Assembly (NCBI GenBank): GCA_910586045.1
Contig: CAJUIH010000016.1
Span: 1-41,297, forward strand
From: an uncultured Eubacterium sp.
GTDB taxonomy: Bacteria; Bacillota; Clostridia; Lachnospirales; Lachnospiraceae
Direction: 5' to 3'
Length of the DNA: 41,297 nt
Shown here: one piece after another, positions 6,533 through 13,757 of the stretch
Layout of the letters: each line of letters begins with the position of its first letter
Position numbering within the stretch: the stretch's first letter is position 1
Translations under genes and position numbers: made by a program
Notes under the pieces: generated by a model
Seen by the model: only the letters and a program-made list of their open reading frames with translations
Told to the model about the DNA's origin: nothing
The model's database searches: none

Positions 6533-7440
6533 TCCAGCATAGCATCCAAGCACTGCCTGGCTTTTTGGCGGACCTCTTTTGACAGCACGATTTCCTCTCC
6601 GCCGCTGCCACAGACACAGCGGTATACATCCATCAGCGTCGTCAGCTTCATATCATGGCATACGCAGTTTTTTGACAGCGCATAAAACCGCTTATCCTGG
6701 CAGGCAAACTGCAAATGCTGTACGATACTGTTTTCTGTACCGATTAGAAAAGCAGCAGCACTGCTTTGTTTCGCATAATCCATAATCTCTGTCGTGCTTC
6801 CTACAAAATCAGCCAGACTTGTGACCTGCGGCACACATTCCGGATGCACTAAAACAAGCGCTTCTGGATAAGCGGCACGCATCGCCTGAACATCCTGTAC
6901 GGTAATGCCCGCATGGACCGGGCACCCGCCTGAAACGAGCGTAATATTTTTTTCCGGAACCTGGCTGGCTGTCCAAGCGCCAAGGTTGCAGTCCGGGATA
7001 AATAAAATATTTTGGTTTTCCATATGCCGGATCACATCCACCGCGCAAGACGAAGTTACGCAGATATCACAAACCGTCTTCAGCTCTGCCGTTGTATTCA
7101 CATAAGCAGCGAGCGCATACCCCGGATACGTTTTCTTTAATTCCATTACTTCCTGTACGCTCATCTGTTCCGCCATCGGACAGCCCGCCTGCGGATGAGA
7201 CAGGATCACCCGCTTATCCGGAGACAGAATCTTGACGGTTTCCGCCATAAAACGCACCCCGCACATCAGGATCGTTTTCTGGCTGGCTTGTGCGGCCTTT
7301 CGGCTTAGACCATAAGAATCCCCTACATAATCCGCAATTTCCCATATATCCTGGCTCTGGTACGCATGGGCCAAAATACACAGGTCTTGCTCCTTTTTCT
7401 GTTTTAATATTTCTTCCTGCAGTGTTTTTGTCGTATACAT
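6520..7440 (-). CDS. nadA: Quinolinate synthase
   Basis: This 306-residue cytoplasmic [4Fe-4S] enzyme condenses iminoaspartate with dihydroxyacetone phosphate to form quinolinate, the second step of de novo NAD synthesis. Visible family features are the N-terminal LAHAYQSQDIWEIADYVGDS, the cysteine in MCGVRFMAET, the central SSCAVDVI cysteine, and the later GCPVHAGIT and VHPECVPQV motifs. The length is normal for the short NadA group. It is divergent from nadB-nadC-niaR with promoters facing away across about 200 bp, implying joint control by NiaR. Its final codons coincide with the start of a dispersed repeat, so the C-terminus may have been reshaped by that insertion. Confidence 0.95.
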   Translation of the reverse strand: MYTTKTLQEEILKQKKEQDLCILAHAYQSQDIWEIADYVGDSYGLSRKAAQASQKTILMCGVRFMAETVKILSPDKRVILSHPQAGCPMAEQMSVQEVMELKKTYPGYALAAYVNTTAELKTVCDICVTSSCAVDVIRHMENQNILFIPDCNLGAWTASQVPEKNITLVSGGCPVHAGITVQDVQAMRAAYPEALVLVHPECVPQVTSLADFVGSTTEIMDYAKQSSAAAFLIGTENSIVQHLQFACQDKRFYALSKNCVCHDMKLTTLMDVYRCVCGSGGEEIVLSKEVRQKARQCLDAMLELSQ

Positions 7441-7492
7441 CTTTTTCCTTTCCGTTTCTTACCCGTTTGATCACAAGCTTTGAATCCTGTTT

Positions 7493-7522
7493 ATTATATA
7501 AAACATAGGCGCATTCTGTCAA
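7493..7522 (-). promoter_or_regulatory. nadA promoter
   Basis: On the minus strand TTGACA (7517-7522) and TATAAT (7493-7498) are perfect sigma-A hexamers with 18-bp spacing, about 52 bp before the nadA start. Confidence 0.75.
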
Positions 7523-7540
7523 TATATATGTAAACCAATC

Positions 7541-7585
7541 TAATATGTCATGTGTCTTGTCAGTTAGGGGAGACTGTGTTATAAT
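7541..7585 (+). promoter_or_regulatory. nadB promoter with candidate NiaR site
   Basis: TTGTCA (7557-7562) and TATAAT (7580-7585) are spaced by 17 bp. The stretch ATGTCATGTGTCTTGTCAG overlaps the -35 and lies between the two divergent promoters, where an operator for the niaR product would be expected. The operator assignment is by position and was not checked against a motif model. Confidence 0.6.
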
Positions 7586-7643
7586 ACAAGCCGTATACAG
7601 TCAAAAACACGCATTTATCTTTTTTAAAGAAGGAACCACGCCT

Positions 7644-8963
7644 ATGAAAACCGATATTTTAATCGTCGGAAGCGGCTGCAGCGGCCTGTACTGCGCCCTT
7701 ATGCTTCCACGCGGACTGCGGATCACAATCATTACAAAATCTGACCTTGAAAGCAGTGATTCTTTCCTGGCACAGGGCGGTATCTGCATGCTGCGGGACG
7801 AAACGGATTATGAAAGCTATTTTGCGGATACTATGCGGGCGGGGCATTATGAAAATGACCAGACCAGCGTCGATCTTATGATTCGCTCCTCCCAGTCCGT
7901 CATCCATAACCTTATAAGCTGCGGCGTCCAATTCCAAAAAGAAGCGGACGGAAGCTTTGCCTTTACCAGGGAGGGCGCCCATTCCAAAAACCGCATTCTG
8001 TTTCATGCGGATATCACGGGAAAGGAAATTACGCAAAAGCTGCTTGCCTGCGTACAGCGGCTTCCCAATGTCACCCTGTTAGAACATACTGCCATGCTGG
8101 ACGTAATCTGCCAAAACCAGACATGCTTAGGCGCTGTTGTCCAAACGAACGCAAAGCCGCCCGAAGCAATGATGTCCGCCGTTACGATCCTTGCCACCGG
8201 AGGCATTGGCGGGCTGTATGCCCATTCCACAAATTTCCGGCATCTGACAGGCGACGCGATTGCCATTGCGATCAAGCACCAGATTGCGCTTAGAGATATC
8301 CATTACGTACAGATTCACCCAACGACCCTTTATTCCCCTGATGCAAAAGACCGCAGCTTCCTTATTTCCGAATCTGTCCGCGGGGAAGGGGCAAAGCTGT
8401 ATGACCGGCATATGCAGCGCTTCGTCAATGAACTGCTGCCGCGCGACCAGCTAACGGATGCCATCCTGGCACAGATGGAAAAAGACCAGACCCCATTTGT
8501 ATGGGAAGACCTGCGGGGCATTCCTTCCCAAGAGCTGAAGCGGCATTTTCCAAATATTGTTGCACATTGCAGCGCAATGGGATATGATGTTACCAAAGAA
8601 TGCATTCCGGTTGTCCCCGCGCAGCATTATTTTATGGGCGGCATCCAGACCGACCACAACAGCCGCACGTCTATGGAACAACTGTATGCCGTTGGAGAAA
8701 CGGCCTGCAACGGCGTACACGGAAGAAACCGCCTTGCCAGCAATTCCCTGTTGGAAAGCCTGGTATTTGCAGGGCGTGCCGCCGCGGATATCGCATCCGT
8801 CCTAAACAAGGATCCGTCCTTACTTGCCGCGGACCGTTTGGCCCCGCAGCCCGAAAGCCTGGCCGCCTATGAAAATACGCAGGCGCTTGCAGAAACATAC
8901 CACCGCAGCGTACGGGATGCGATTGCTGAAAAAACGAAAACACGAGAAAGGATTTATTGCTGA
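7644..8963 (+). CDS. nadB: L-aspartate oxidase
   Basis: This 439-residue FAD flavoprotein oxidises L-aspartate to iminoaspartate, which feeds NadA. The N-terminus has the Rossmann FAD motif DILIVGSGCSGLYCA. It is followed by SFLAQGGICM, the fumarate reductase-like HPTTLY and ESVRGEGAKLY substrate-site segments, and HYFMGGIQTD. The C-terminal GRNRLASNSLLESLVFAGRAA flavin-binding stretch is also present. It is about 100 residues shorter than the E. coli enzyme because the C-terminal helical domain is reduced, as I recall for clostridial forms. The start at 7644 has AAGAAGGA about 9 nt upstream; an earlier in-frame ATG at 7545 lies upstream of the promoter -10. It is the first gene of nadB-nadC-niaR; nadC starts 2 nt after its stop. 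Confidence 0.95.
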   Translation: MKTDILIVGSGCSGLYCALMLPRGLRITIITKSDLESSDSFLAQGGICMLRDETDYESYFADTMRAGHYENDQTSVDLMIRSSQSVIHNLISCGVQFQKEADGSFAFTREGAHSKNRILFHADITGKEITQKLLACVQRLPNVTLLEHTAMLDVICQNQTCLGAVVQTNAKPPEAMMSAVTILATGGIGGLYAHSTNFRHLTGDAIAIAIKHQIALRDIHYVQIHPTTLYSPDAKDRSFLISESVRGEGAKLYDRHMQRFVNELLPRDQLTDAILAQMEKDQTPFVWEDLRGIPSQELKRHFPNIVAHCSAMGYDVTKECIPVVPAQHYFMGGIQTDHNSRTSMEQLYAVGETACNGVHGRNRLASNSLLESLVFAGRAAADIASVLNKDPSLLAADRLAPQPESLAAYENTQALAETYHRSVRDAIAEKTKTRERIYC

Positions 8964-8964
8964 T

Positions 8965-9819
8965 ATGTTTGATGAAGTAACGCTGCAGCTAAATGCAGAC
9001 CCCCTTATTTTAAGCGCCCTTAGAGAAGATATCACAAGCGAGGACGTATCCACAAACTGTATCCTGCCTGGCCCTGTGCAAGGAGAGGTCGAACTGATCT
9101 GTAAACAGGACGGCATTATTTGCGGCCTGCAGGTATTTGCGCGTGTATTTGAACTGCTGGACGCACGCACCGAAACGGAACTATTTGTATCCGACGGCGA
9201 CCCTGTATGCAGCGGGCAGACCGCTGCCAGACTGCATGGAGATATCCGCGTTCTGTTAAGCGGAGAACGCACGGCACTGAATTACCTTCAGCGTATGAGC
9301 GGAATCGCGACCTATACCCGCAACGTTTCAAAGCTTTTGGACGGCACGGGAATCCGGCTGCTGGACACCCGCAAAACCACTCCAAACAACCGTATTTTTG
9401 AAAAATACGCCGTCTGCACCGGAGGCGGGCACAATCACCGCTACAACCTTTCCGACGGCGTCTTATTAAAAGACAACCATATCGCGGCAGCAGGCGGTGT
9501 TGCCAATGCCGTCCGGATGGCAAAGGAATATGCTCCATTCGTGCGGAAAATCGAAATCGAAGTAGAAACACTCGCCATGGCCAAGGAAGCCGTTGCCGCG
9601 GGTGCGGACATTATTATGCTGGATAATATGACGCATGGACAAATGAAAGAAGCGATTGCCATGATCGACGGCAGGGCGGAAGTAGAAATATCCGGAAACG
9701 TCACGAAAGAAACGATTGGGGAGCTGACGGACCTGGGTGTTGATTATATCTCAAGCGGGGCATTGACCCATTCCGCCCCTATTTTGGACTTGTCACTGAA
9801 AAACCTGCACGCTGTATAG
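8965..9819 (+). CDS. nadC: Nicotinate-nucleotide pyrophosphorylase (carboxylating)
   Basis: This 284-residue enzyme converts quinolinate and PRPP to nicotinate mononucleotide with loss of CO2, completing the de novo branch. Family landmarks are LREDITSEDVSTN, the GERTALNYLQRMSGIAT segment, the PRPP/quinolinate-binding DTRKTTP and GGGHNHRYNLSD, and VLLKDNHI. The barrel strand motifs IEIEVET and IIMLDNM are followed by the closing VDYISSGALTHSAP. The length is typical. The start almost touches the nadB stop, and its SD (AGAAAGGA) lies within nadB, so translation is likely coupled. niaR follows after 24 bp. Confidence 0.96.
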   Translation: MFDEVTLQLNADPLILSALREDITSEDVSTNCILPGPVQGEVELICKQDGIICGLQVFARVFELLDARTETELFVSDGDPVCSGQTAARLHGDIRVLLSGERTALNYLQRMSGIATYTRNVSKLLDGTGIRLLDTRKTTPNNRIFEKYAVCTGGGHNHRYNLSDGVLLKDNHIAAAGGVANAVRMAKEYAPFVRKIEIEVETLAMAKEAVAAGADIIMLDNMTHGQMKEAIAMIDGRAEVEISGNVTKETIGELTDLGVDYISSGALTHSAPILDLSLKNLHAV

Positions 9820-9843
9820 GATCCGGAAAGGAGCATGCAATTT

Positions 9844-10404
9844 ATGAATGGAGAAGAACGAAGAAACCGTCTGCTTGCGATCTTAACCGCCAGTGACCGC
9901 CCGGTCAGCGGTTCCGCACTCGCCACACAGCTAAATGTGAGCAGACAGGTCATCGTACAGGATATCGCCCTGCTGCGCGCCAACGGAACGGAAATTTTTT
10001 CAGCCAGCCGCGGTTACCTGATCCTTGCCAAAGGCAAAACCGCCAGCCGCATTCTAAAAGTCCGCCATTCGGACGCGCAAACAGAGGAGGAACTGACCCT
10101 GATCGTAGACCTGGGCGGGCAGGTCCGGGATATTTTCATTTACCATAAAATATACGGTGTGGTACGCGCCGATTTAAATATCCGCTCCCGCAAGGATATC
10201 CGAAACTTTATAGACGGCATCTGCTCCGGCAAATCCAGCCTGCTCAAAAACGTGACTTCCGGTTACCATTATCACACGATACTGGCGGAAGATGAACCGT
10301 CGCTAGACGCCATTCAGGAAGCACTGGCGCAAAAGGGACTGCTGGCAAAGCTTCAGGACTATGAGCCGGTAGATTTTGGACGCAAAGCAGACGCGGCATT
10401 CTAA
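9844..10404 (+). CDS. niaR: NAD biosynthesis transcriptional repressor (HTH plus 3H domain)
   Basis: This 186-residue regulator has an N-terminal HTH_11 winged helix (ERRNRLLAILTASDRPVSGS through SRQVIVQDIALLRA, residues about 4-50). A C-terminal 3H domain carries conserved histidines in VRHSD, IYHKIYG and GYHYHT, expected to bind a metal and nicotinate. The family represses NAD synthesis and niacin salvage genes when niacin is present. It is co-transcribed with nadB and nadC and so probably autoregulated. ATG at 9844 is preferred over 9835 because AAAGGAG is about 10 nt upstream of the former and touches the latter. A strong terminator follows. Confidence 0.92.
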   Translation: MNGEERRNRLLAILTASDRPVSGSALATQLNVSRQVIVQDIALLRANGTEIFSASRGYLILAKGKTASRILKVRHSDAQTEEELTLIVDLGGQVRDIFIYHKIYGVVRADLNIRSRKDIRNFIDGICSGKSSLLKNVTSGYHYHTILAEDEPSLDAIQEALAQKGLLAKLQDYEPVDFGRKADAAF

Positions 10405-10470
10405 CACAGAACGTCGTCGTCCGAAAACCCGCGGCAGCATGCCAAACATCCGTTTTGGTACAACAGCAGA

Positions 10471-10510
10471 AAATGCCGGCAGGCCAAATCAAACCTGCCG
10501 GCATTTTTTT
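10471..10510 (+). terminator. Terminator of nadB-nadC-niaR, probably bidirectional
   Basis: AAATGCCGGCAGG (10471-10483) pairs perfectly with CCTGCCGGCATTT (10494-10506) and is followed by more T residues. It lies between convergent niaR and the phosphofructokinase gene, which ends at 10527. Confidence 0.9.
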
Positions 10511-10526
10511 ACCGCTTTTTCTGCTC

Positions 10527-11774
10527 TTATAATTTTTCCTGGAATCCAGGTTTAAACAAATGACGCGGAATCCCGTCCACCATAACCGGGGAAACATCGC
10601 CCTGGATCAACGGTTTTACATACGTCACAAAATCATCCGTTACATAAGTACCGTCTTCCGTTACCCATTCCTTTGGCACCAGCTTTTCGTCATTCGCGAT
10701 CTTATGCACATCCTTTACAGCGGTCGTGCTCTGGTAAGGATCGTCGGAAATACGCTCAATAACCACCATCTTGCCGGTATCGCCCTCGTCCGCCGCCTTA
10801 ACAGCCGCGCCGCCTACCTGGTAAGCTTCCAAAATATCTACGCGGGAAGCGGAATGAGACGCGGAACGCTGCAAAGTACTTAACTCAATGGCACGTGTCT
10901 TGCATCCAATCTCGCCTGCCACATAGTTTGCCAAATACGCGGCCGTACCGGAAAGCTGCTTGTGGCCGAATGCATCCACAAAATCCACGCTTGTTCCAAG
11001 TTCGCAGACGTATCTGCCGTCCGGCAGGCAGATCCCTTCGGAAACAGCAACGACCACCGAAGATTTTTTGTTCAGCAAATCCCGGATCCGAACGGTAAAC
11101 TGTTCTAAGTCAAACGGCAGCTCCGGCAGGTAAATCAAATCTACCCCGGAACAGTCCTCTCCTTTTGCAAGCGCTGCAGAACCAGTCAGCCATCCGGCAT
11201 TACGCCCCATAATTTCAATAATGGTTACCAGCCCTTTATCATATTCCAGGCAGAAGCTGTCGCAGATAATCTCTTTGATCGATGTACCAATATATTTCGC
11301 GGCGCTTCCGTATCCCGGCGTATGGTCTGTCAGCGCCAAATCGTTGTCAATGGTTTTCGGGCATCCGATAAAGCGGATGGATTCTCCTGTAATAATCGCA
11401 TAATCCGACAGTTTTTTAATCGTATCCATCGAATCGTTTCCGCCGATATAAATAAACGCTTCAATATCCAGCTTATTTAAAATCTCAAAAATTTTCTCAT
11501 ATACCGCCATATCCTCATGGATTTCCGGCAGCTTGTACCGGCAGGAACCAAGATAGGCAGCCGGTGTACGTTTTAAAAGCTCCGCATCCAGTTCATTGGT
11601 AATATGTTCCGACAAGTCTACATAACGCTCCTGAAGCAGCCCTTGTACTCCATGCAGCATACCATACACCTTATTTGCACCACGGTCTTTTGCCGTCCGG
11701 TATACACCTGCCAGACTGGAATTAATTGCCGCTGTAGGTCCGCCCGACTGGCCGACGATAACATTACGTTTCAT
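10527..11774 (-). CDS. 6-phosphofructokinase, pyrophosphate-type by motif
   Basis: This 415-residue glycolytic enzyme phosphorylates fructose-6-phosphate. Two diagnostic positions point to pyrophosphate rather than ATP as the donor: the nucleotide-site loop reads GGNDSMDT, with Asp where ATP enzymes have Gly, and the catalytic loop reads PKTIDND, with Lys in place of Gly. Other landmarks are VGQSGGPTAAINSS at the N-terminus, EIMGRNAGWLTG and VAVSEG. It is longer than the 320-residue ATP form and fits the PPi group common in Clostridia; such enzymes are reversible. It stands alone with its own promoter (11834-11862) and SD (GGAGGTG). The donor is inferred from motifs and has not been tested. 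Confidence 0.92.
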   Translation of the reverse strand: MKRNVIVGQSGGPTAAINSSLAGVYRTAKDRGANKVYGMLHGVQGLLQERYVDLSEHITNELDAELLKRTPAAYLGSCRYKLPEIHEDMAVYEKIFEILNKLDIEAFIYIGGNDSMDTIKKLSDYAIITGESIRFIGCPKTIDNDLALTDHTPGYGSAAKYIGTSIKEIICDSFCLEYDKGLVTIIEIMGRNAGWLTGSAALAKGEDCSGVDLIYLPELPFDLEQFTVRIRDLLNKKSSVVVAVSEGICLPDGRYVCELGTSVDFVDAFGHKQLSGTAAYLANYVAGEIGCKTRAIELSTLQRSASHSASRVDILEAYQVGGAAVKAADEGDTGKMVVIERISDDPYQSTTAVKDVHKIANDEKLVPKEWVTEDGTYVTDDFVTYVKPLIQGDVSPVMVDGIPRHLFKPGFQEKL

Positions 11775-11833
11775 TTTCGCACCTCCAAAATTAATCTATT
11801 GTTTTTTTCATATCTCAATTTAGCCGCTTTTTC

Positions 11834-11862
11834 ATTATAACAAAAAAAGACTGGCGTAACAA
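11834..11862 (-). promoter_or_regulatory. Promoter of the phosphofructokinase gene
   Basis: On the minus strand TTGTTA (11857-11862) and TATAAT (11834-11839) are spaced by 17 bp, about 60 bp before the start codon. Confidence 0.7.
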
Positions 11863-11892
11863 GGGTTATTTTGCACTCGAAAGAGAATTTCA

Positions 11893-11968
11893 GTTACAGT
11901 GAAGCCAAAGGCTGAACTGTAACGAATTTCGTAGTAATATGGCGGCGTCCCCGCGGCCAAAATTTCCC
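11893..11968. repeat. GC-rich dispersed repeat (family AB), diverged copy with hairpin
   Basis: GTTACAGTGAAGCC (11893) pairs with GGCTGAACTGTAAC, forming a clear hairpin with a 3-nt loop. Downstream GGCGTCCCCGCGGCCAAAAT is the reverse complement of the ATTTTGGCTGCGGGGACGCC core at 5972 and 38442. It lies in the 308-bp gap between divergent pfk and the hydrogenase gene, which otherwise holds only the pfk promoter. Confidence 0.65.
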
Positions 11969-12082
11969 TCCATGAAACGGGAATGCATAAAACATGCCAT
12001 TTTGCACAAACTATGAAAAACCGGAATAGAAACGGCAGCAGCCGCTTAGTAACCCTAAAATAAATAAAGGAGCGAACCAACT

Positions 12083-13297
12083 ATGACTTTTCAGGAACTG
12101 CACCGCGCCGCTTTAAAGGCAAAAAAAGACAACACACCACTCCCGGAAAACCTGACGGACCGGGAAAAACACCAACTGGACTGCCTGCTGCACCCCGACC
12201 AGCACCCGCTGGTCTGGAAGCTGTCCGACTGTACCTGCAGCGAGGGAAACTGTGTATCGGCCTGTACCTTTTCCGCATTGGAAATCATTGACGGCAAGGC
12301 TGTGTTCCATCCGGAAAACTGTACCGGCTGCGCCAAATGCATCGAAGCGTGCCAAAATGAAAACCTGACGTTTAGCCACGATTCCATACGGGCACTCGAA
12401 CTGCTCAAAGACGACGCGCCCGTTTTTGCCATTATGGCCCCGGCTTTTATCGGCCAGTTCGGCGAAGACGCCACACCGCCGCGCATCCGGACCGCCCTAA
12501 AAAGCATTGGGTTTGCCGGGATGATTGAAGCTGCTGCCGCGGCTGATATCCTGACCTTAAAAGAAGCACTGGAATTTGGCCATAACATACAACAACCGGG
12601 CGGCTTTCAGCTTACAAGCTGCTGCTGCCCGGTCTGGATTAAGTTAATCCGCAAAGACTTCCGCAAAATCGTAGGTCATCTGCCGGCCTCCGTCTCCCCT
12701 ATGATCGCCAGCGGACGCATTGCAAAACAGCTTCACCGGGGCTGTAGGACAATTTTTATCGGCCCGTGCCTTGCGAAAAAAGCGGAAGCAAAAGAGCCGG
12801 ATTTAAAAGACGCGATCGACTGTGTGCTGACCTTTGAGGAACTGCAGTATATGTTTGATATATTCCAGGTTGATTTTTCCAGCATGAAAGAAGAAGTAAA
12901 AGAGCATTCCGCGGGCGCGGGACGGCTGTACGCAAGGACAGGCGGCGTAAGCAAAGCTGTATCCGAATGCGTAAAAACTATTCTTCCGGACTGCCGTCTG
13001 GAACCTGTATACGCAAACGGCGTAGCCGCCTGCAAAAAGCTGCTCGAACAAATCCTGGACGGCAAGGCCTCAGGCAACTTTTTTGAGGGAATGGCCTGTG
13101 AAGGCGGCTGCGTGGGCGGGCCAAAACGCATCATACCAGCACAGGAAGCCGCCAGCATGGTAAACGACTACGCCGCGGCCTCGCCCTATCAGACGCCCGC
13201 TGAAAATCCATATGTGATTGACCTGATCCACCGGTTAGGCTTTTTTACGATTGAAGAATTTTTAAAAAGCAGCGATCTTCTAACACGCAGCATCTAA
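12083..13297 (+). CDS. [FeFe] hydrogenase-like iron-sulfur protein
   Basis: This 404-residue protein combines a small ferredoxin-like region with an [FeFe] hydrogenase catalytic domain. Cys80, 83, 86 and 90 form a canonical CxxCxxCxxxC [4Fe-4S] site; an upstream group Cys50, 52, 57 and 61 is atypically spaced. The three H-cluster motifs are present: TSCCCPVW (about 178-185), GPCLAKKAE (227-235) and MACEGGCVGG (337-346). Thus the four cluster ligands appear conserved, with one extra Cys in the first motif. It is shorter than classic HydA and lacks NADH-binding partners nearby. It may evolve or consume H2 with ferredoxin, or act as a sensor; the subgroup cannot be settled by eye. The SD AAAGGAG precedes the ATG. 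It converges on the C_GCAxxG gene. Confidence 0.88.
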   Translation: MTFQELHRAALKAKKDNTPLPENLTDREKHQLDCLLHPDQHPLVWKLSDCTCSEGNCVSACTFSALEIIDGKAVFHPENCTGCAKCIEACQNENLTFSHDSIRALELLKDDAPVFAIMAPAFIGQFGEDATPPRIRTALKSIGFAGMIEAAAAADILTLKEALEFGHNIQQPGGFQLTSCCCPVWIKLIRKDFRKIVGHLPASVSPMIASGRIAKQLHRGCRTIFIGPCLAKKAEAKEPDLKDAIDCVLTFEELQYMFDIFQVDFSSMKEEVKEHSAGAGRLYARTGGVSKAVSECVKTILPDCRLEPVYANGVAACKKLLEQILDGKASGNFFEGMACEGGCVGGPKRIIPAQEAASMVNDYAAASPYQTPAENPYVIDLIHRLGFFTIEEFLKSSDLLTRSI

Positions 13298-13315
13298 CGA
13301 CGCCCGCGCCTGCAT

Positions 13316-13708
13316 TTATTCGCTGTCCGGATCCAACTGCTTTTCCAGAAATTCCACGGCATCCCGCACACAATCATCACATTCCCGCAGCACGACCCCC
13401 GAATGGACCCCTTTTAACTCCTTACAGGTAACGGATCCATTCCGCTGCTTGAATGCGGTCATAACCGCACGGATATCCCACACAGTCTTTCGCTGCTCTT
13501 TATTCGCCAGACCGAGCACAATCCCCGCTCCGGTAATCGCGCCGCAGTTTCCCTCCAGCGTACCCATACCGACCCCGAAAGCCTGTGTAATCTTGCGCAT
13601 CGTATCTTCGTCGATCCCTGCGTAATCGCAGAAAGTGCAGGCTACCGCCTGTGCGCAGTTATAACCGCATTTCTTCCGTTTTACCGCTTCTTCGCTTCTT
13701 TGTTCCAT
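13316..13708 (-). CDS. C_GCAxxG_C_C family protein
   Basis: This 130-residue protein carries the family signature: GYNCAQAVACTF (Cys-x-x-Ala block), then the glycine-rich GVGMGTLEGNCGAITGAGIV and a late CDDCV pair. The conserved cysteines suggest binding of a metal or redox centre, but no function is established for the family. No signal peptide is seen, so it should be cytoplasmic. It starts about 50 bp after the chemotaxis receptor on the same strand and may be co-transcribed with it. It converges with the hydrogenase gene 18 bp away, and no terminator was found in between. Confidence 0.88.
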   Translation of the reverse strand: MEQRSEEAVKRKKCGYNCAQAVACTFCDYAGIDEDTMRKITQAFGVGMGTLEGNCGAITGAGIVLGLANKEQRKTVWDIRAVMTAFKQRNGSVTCKELKGVHSGVVLRECDDCVRDAVEFLEKQLDPDSE

Positions 13709-13757
13709 CTTGTATTTCCCTGCACCATGCGATCCGCCGATTGCCGGGATTTCCTCC

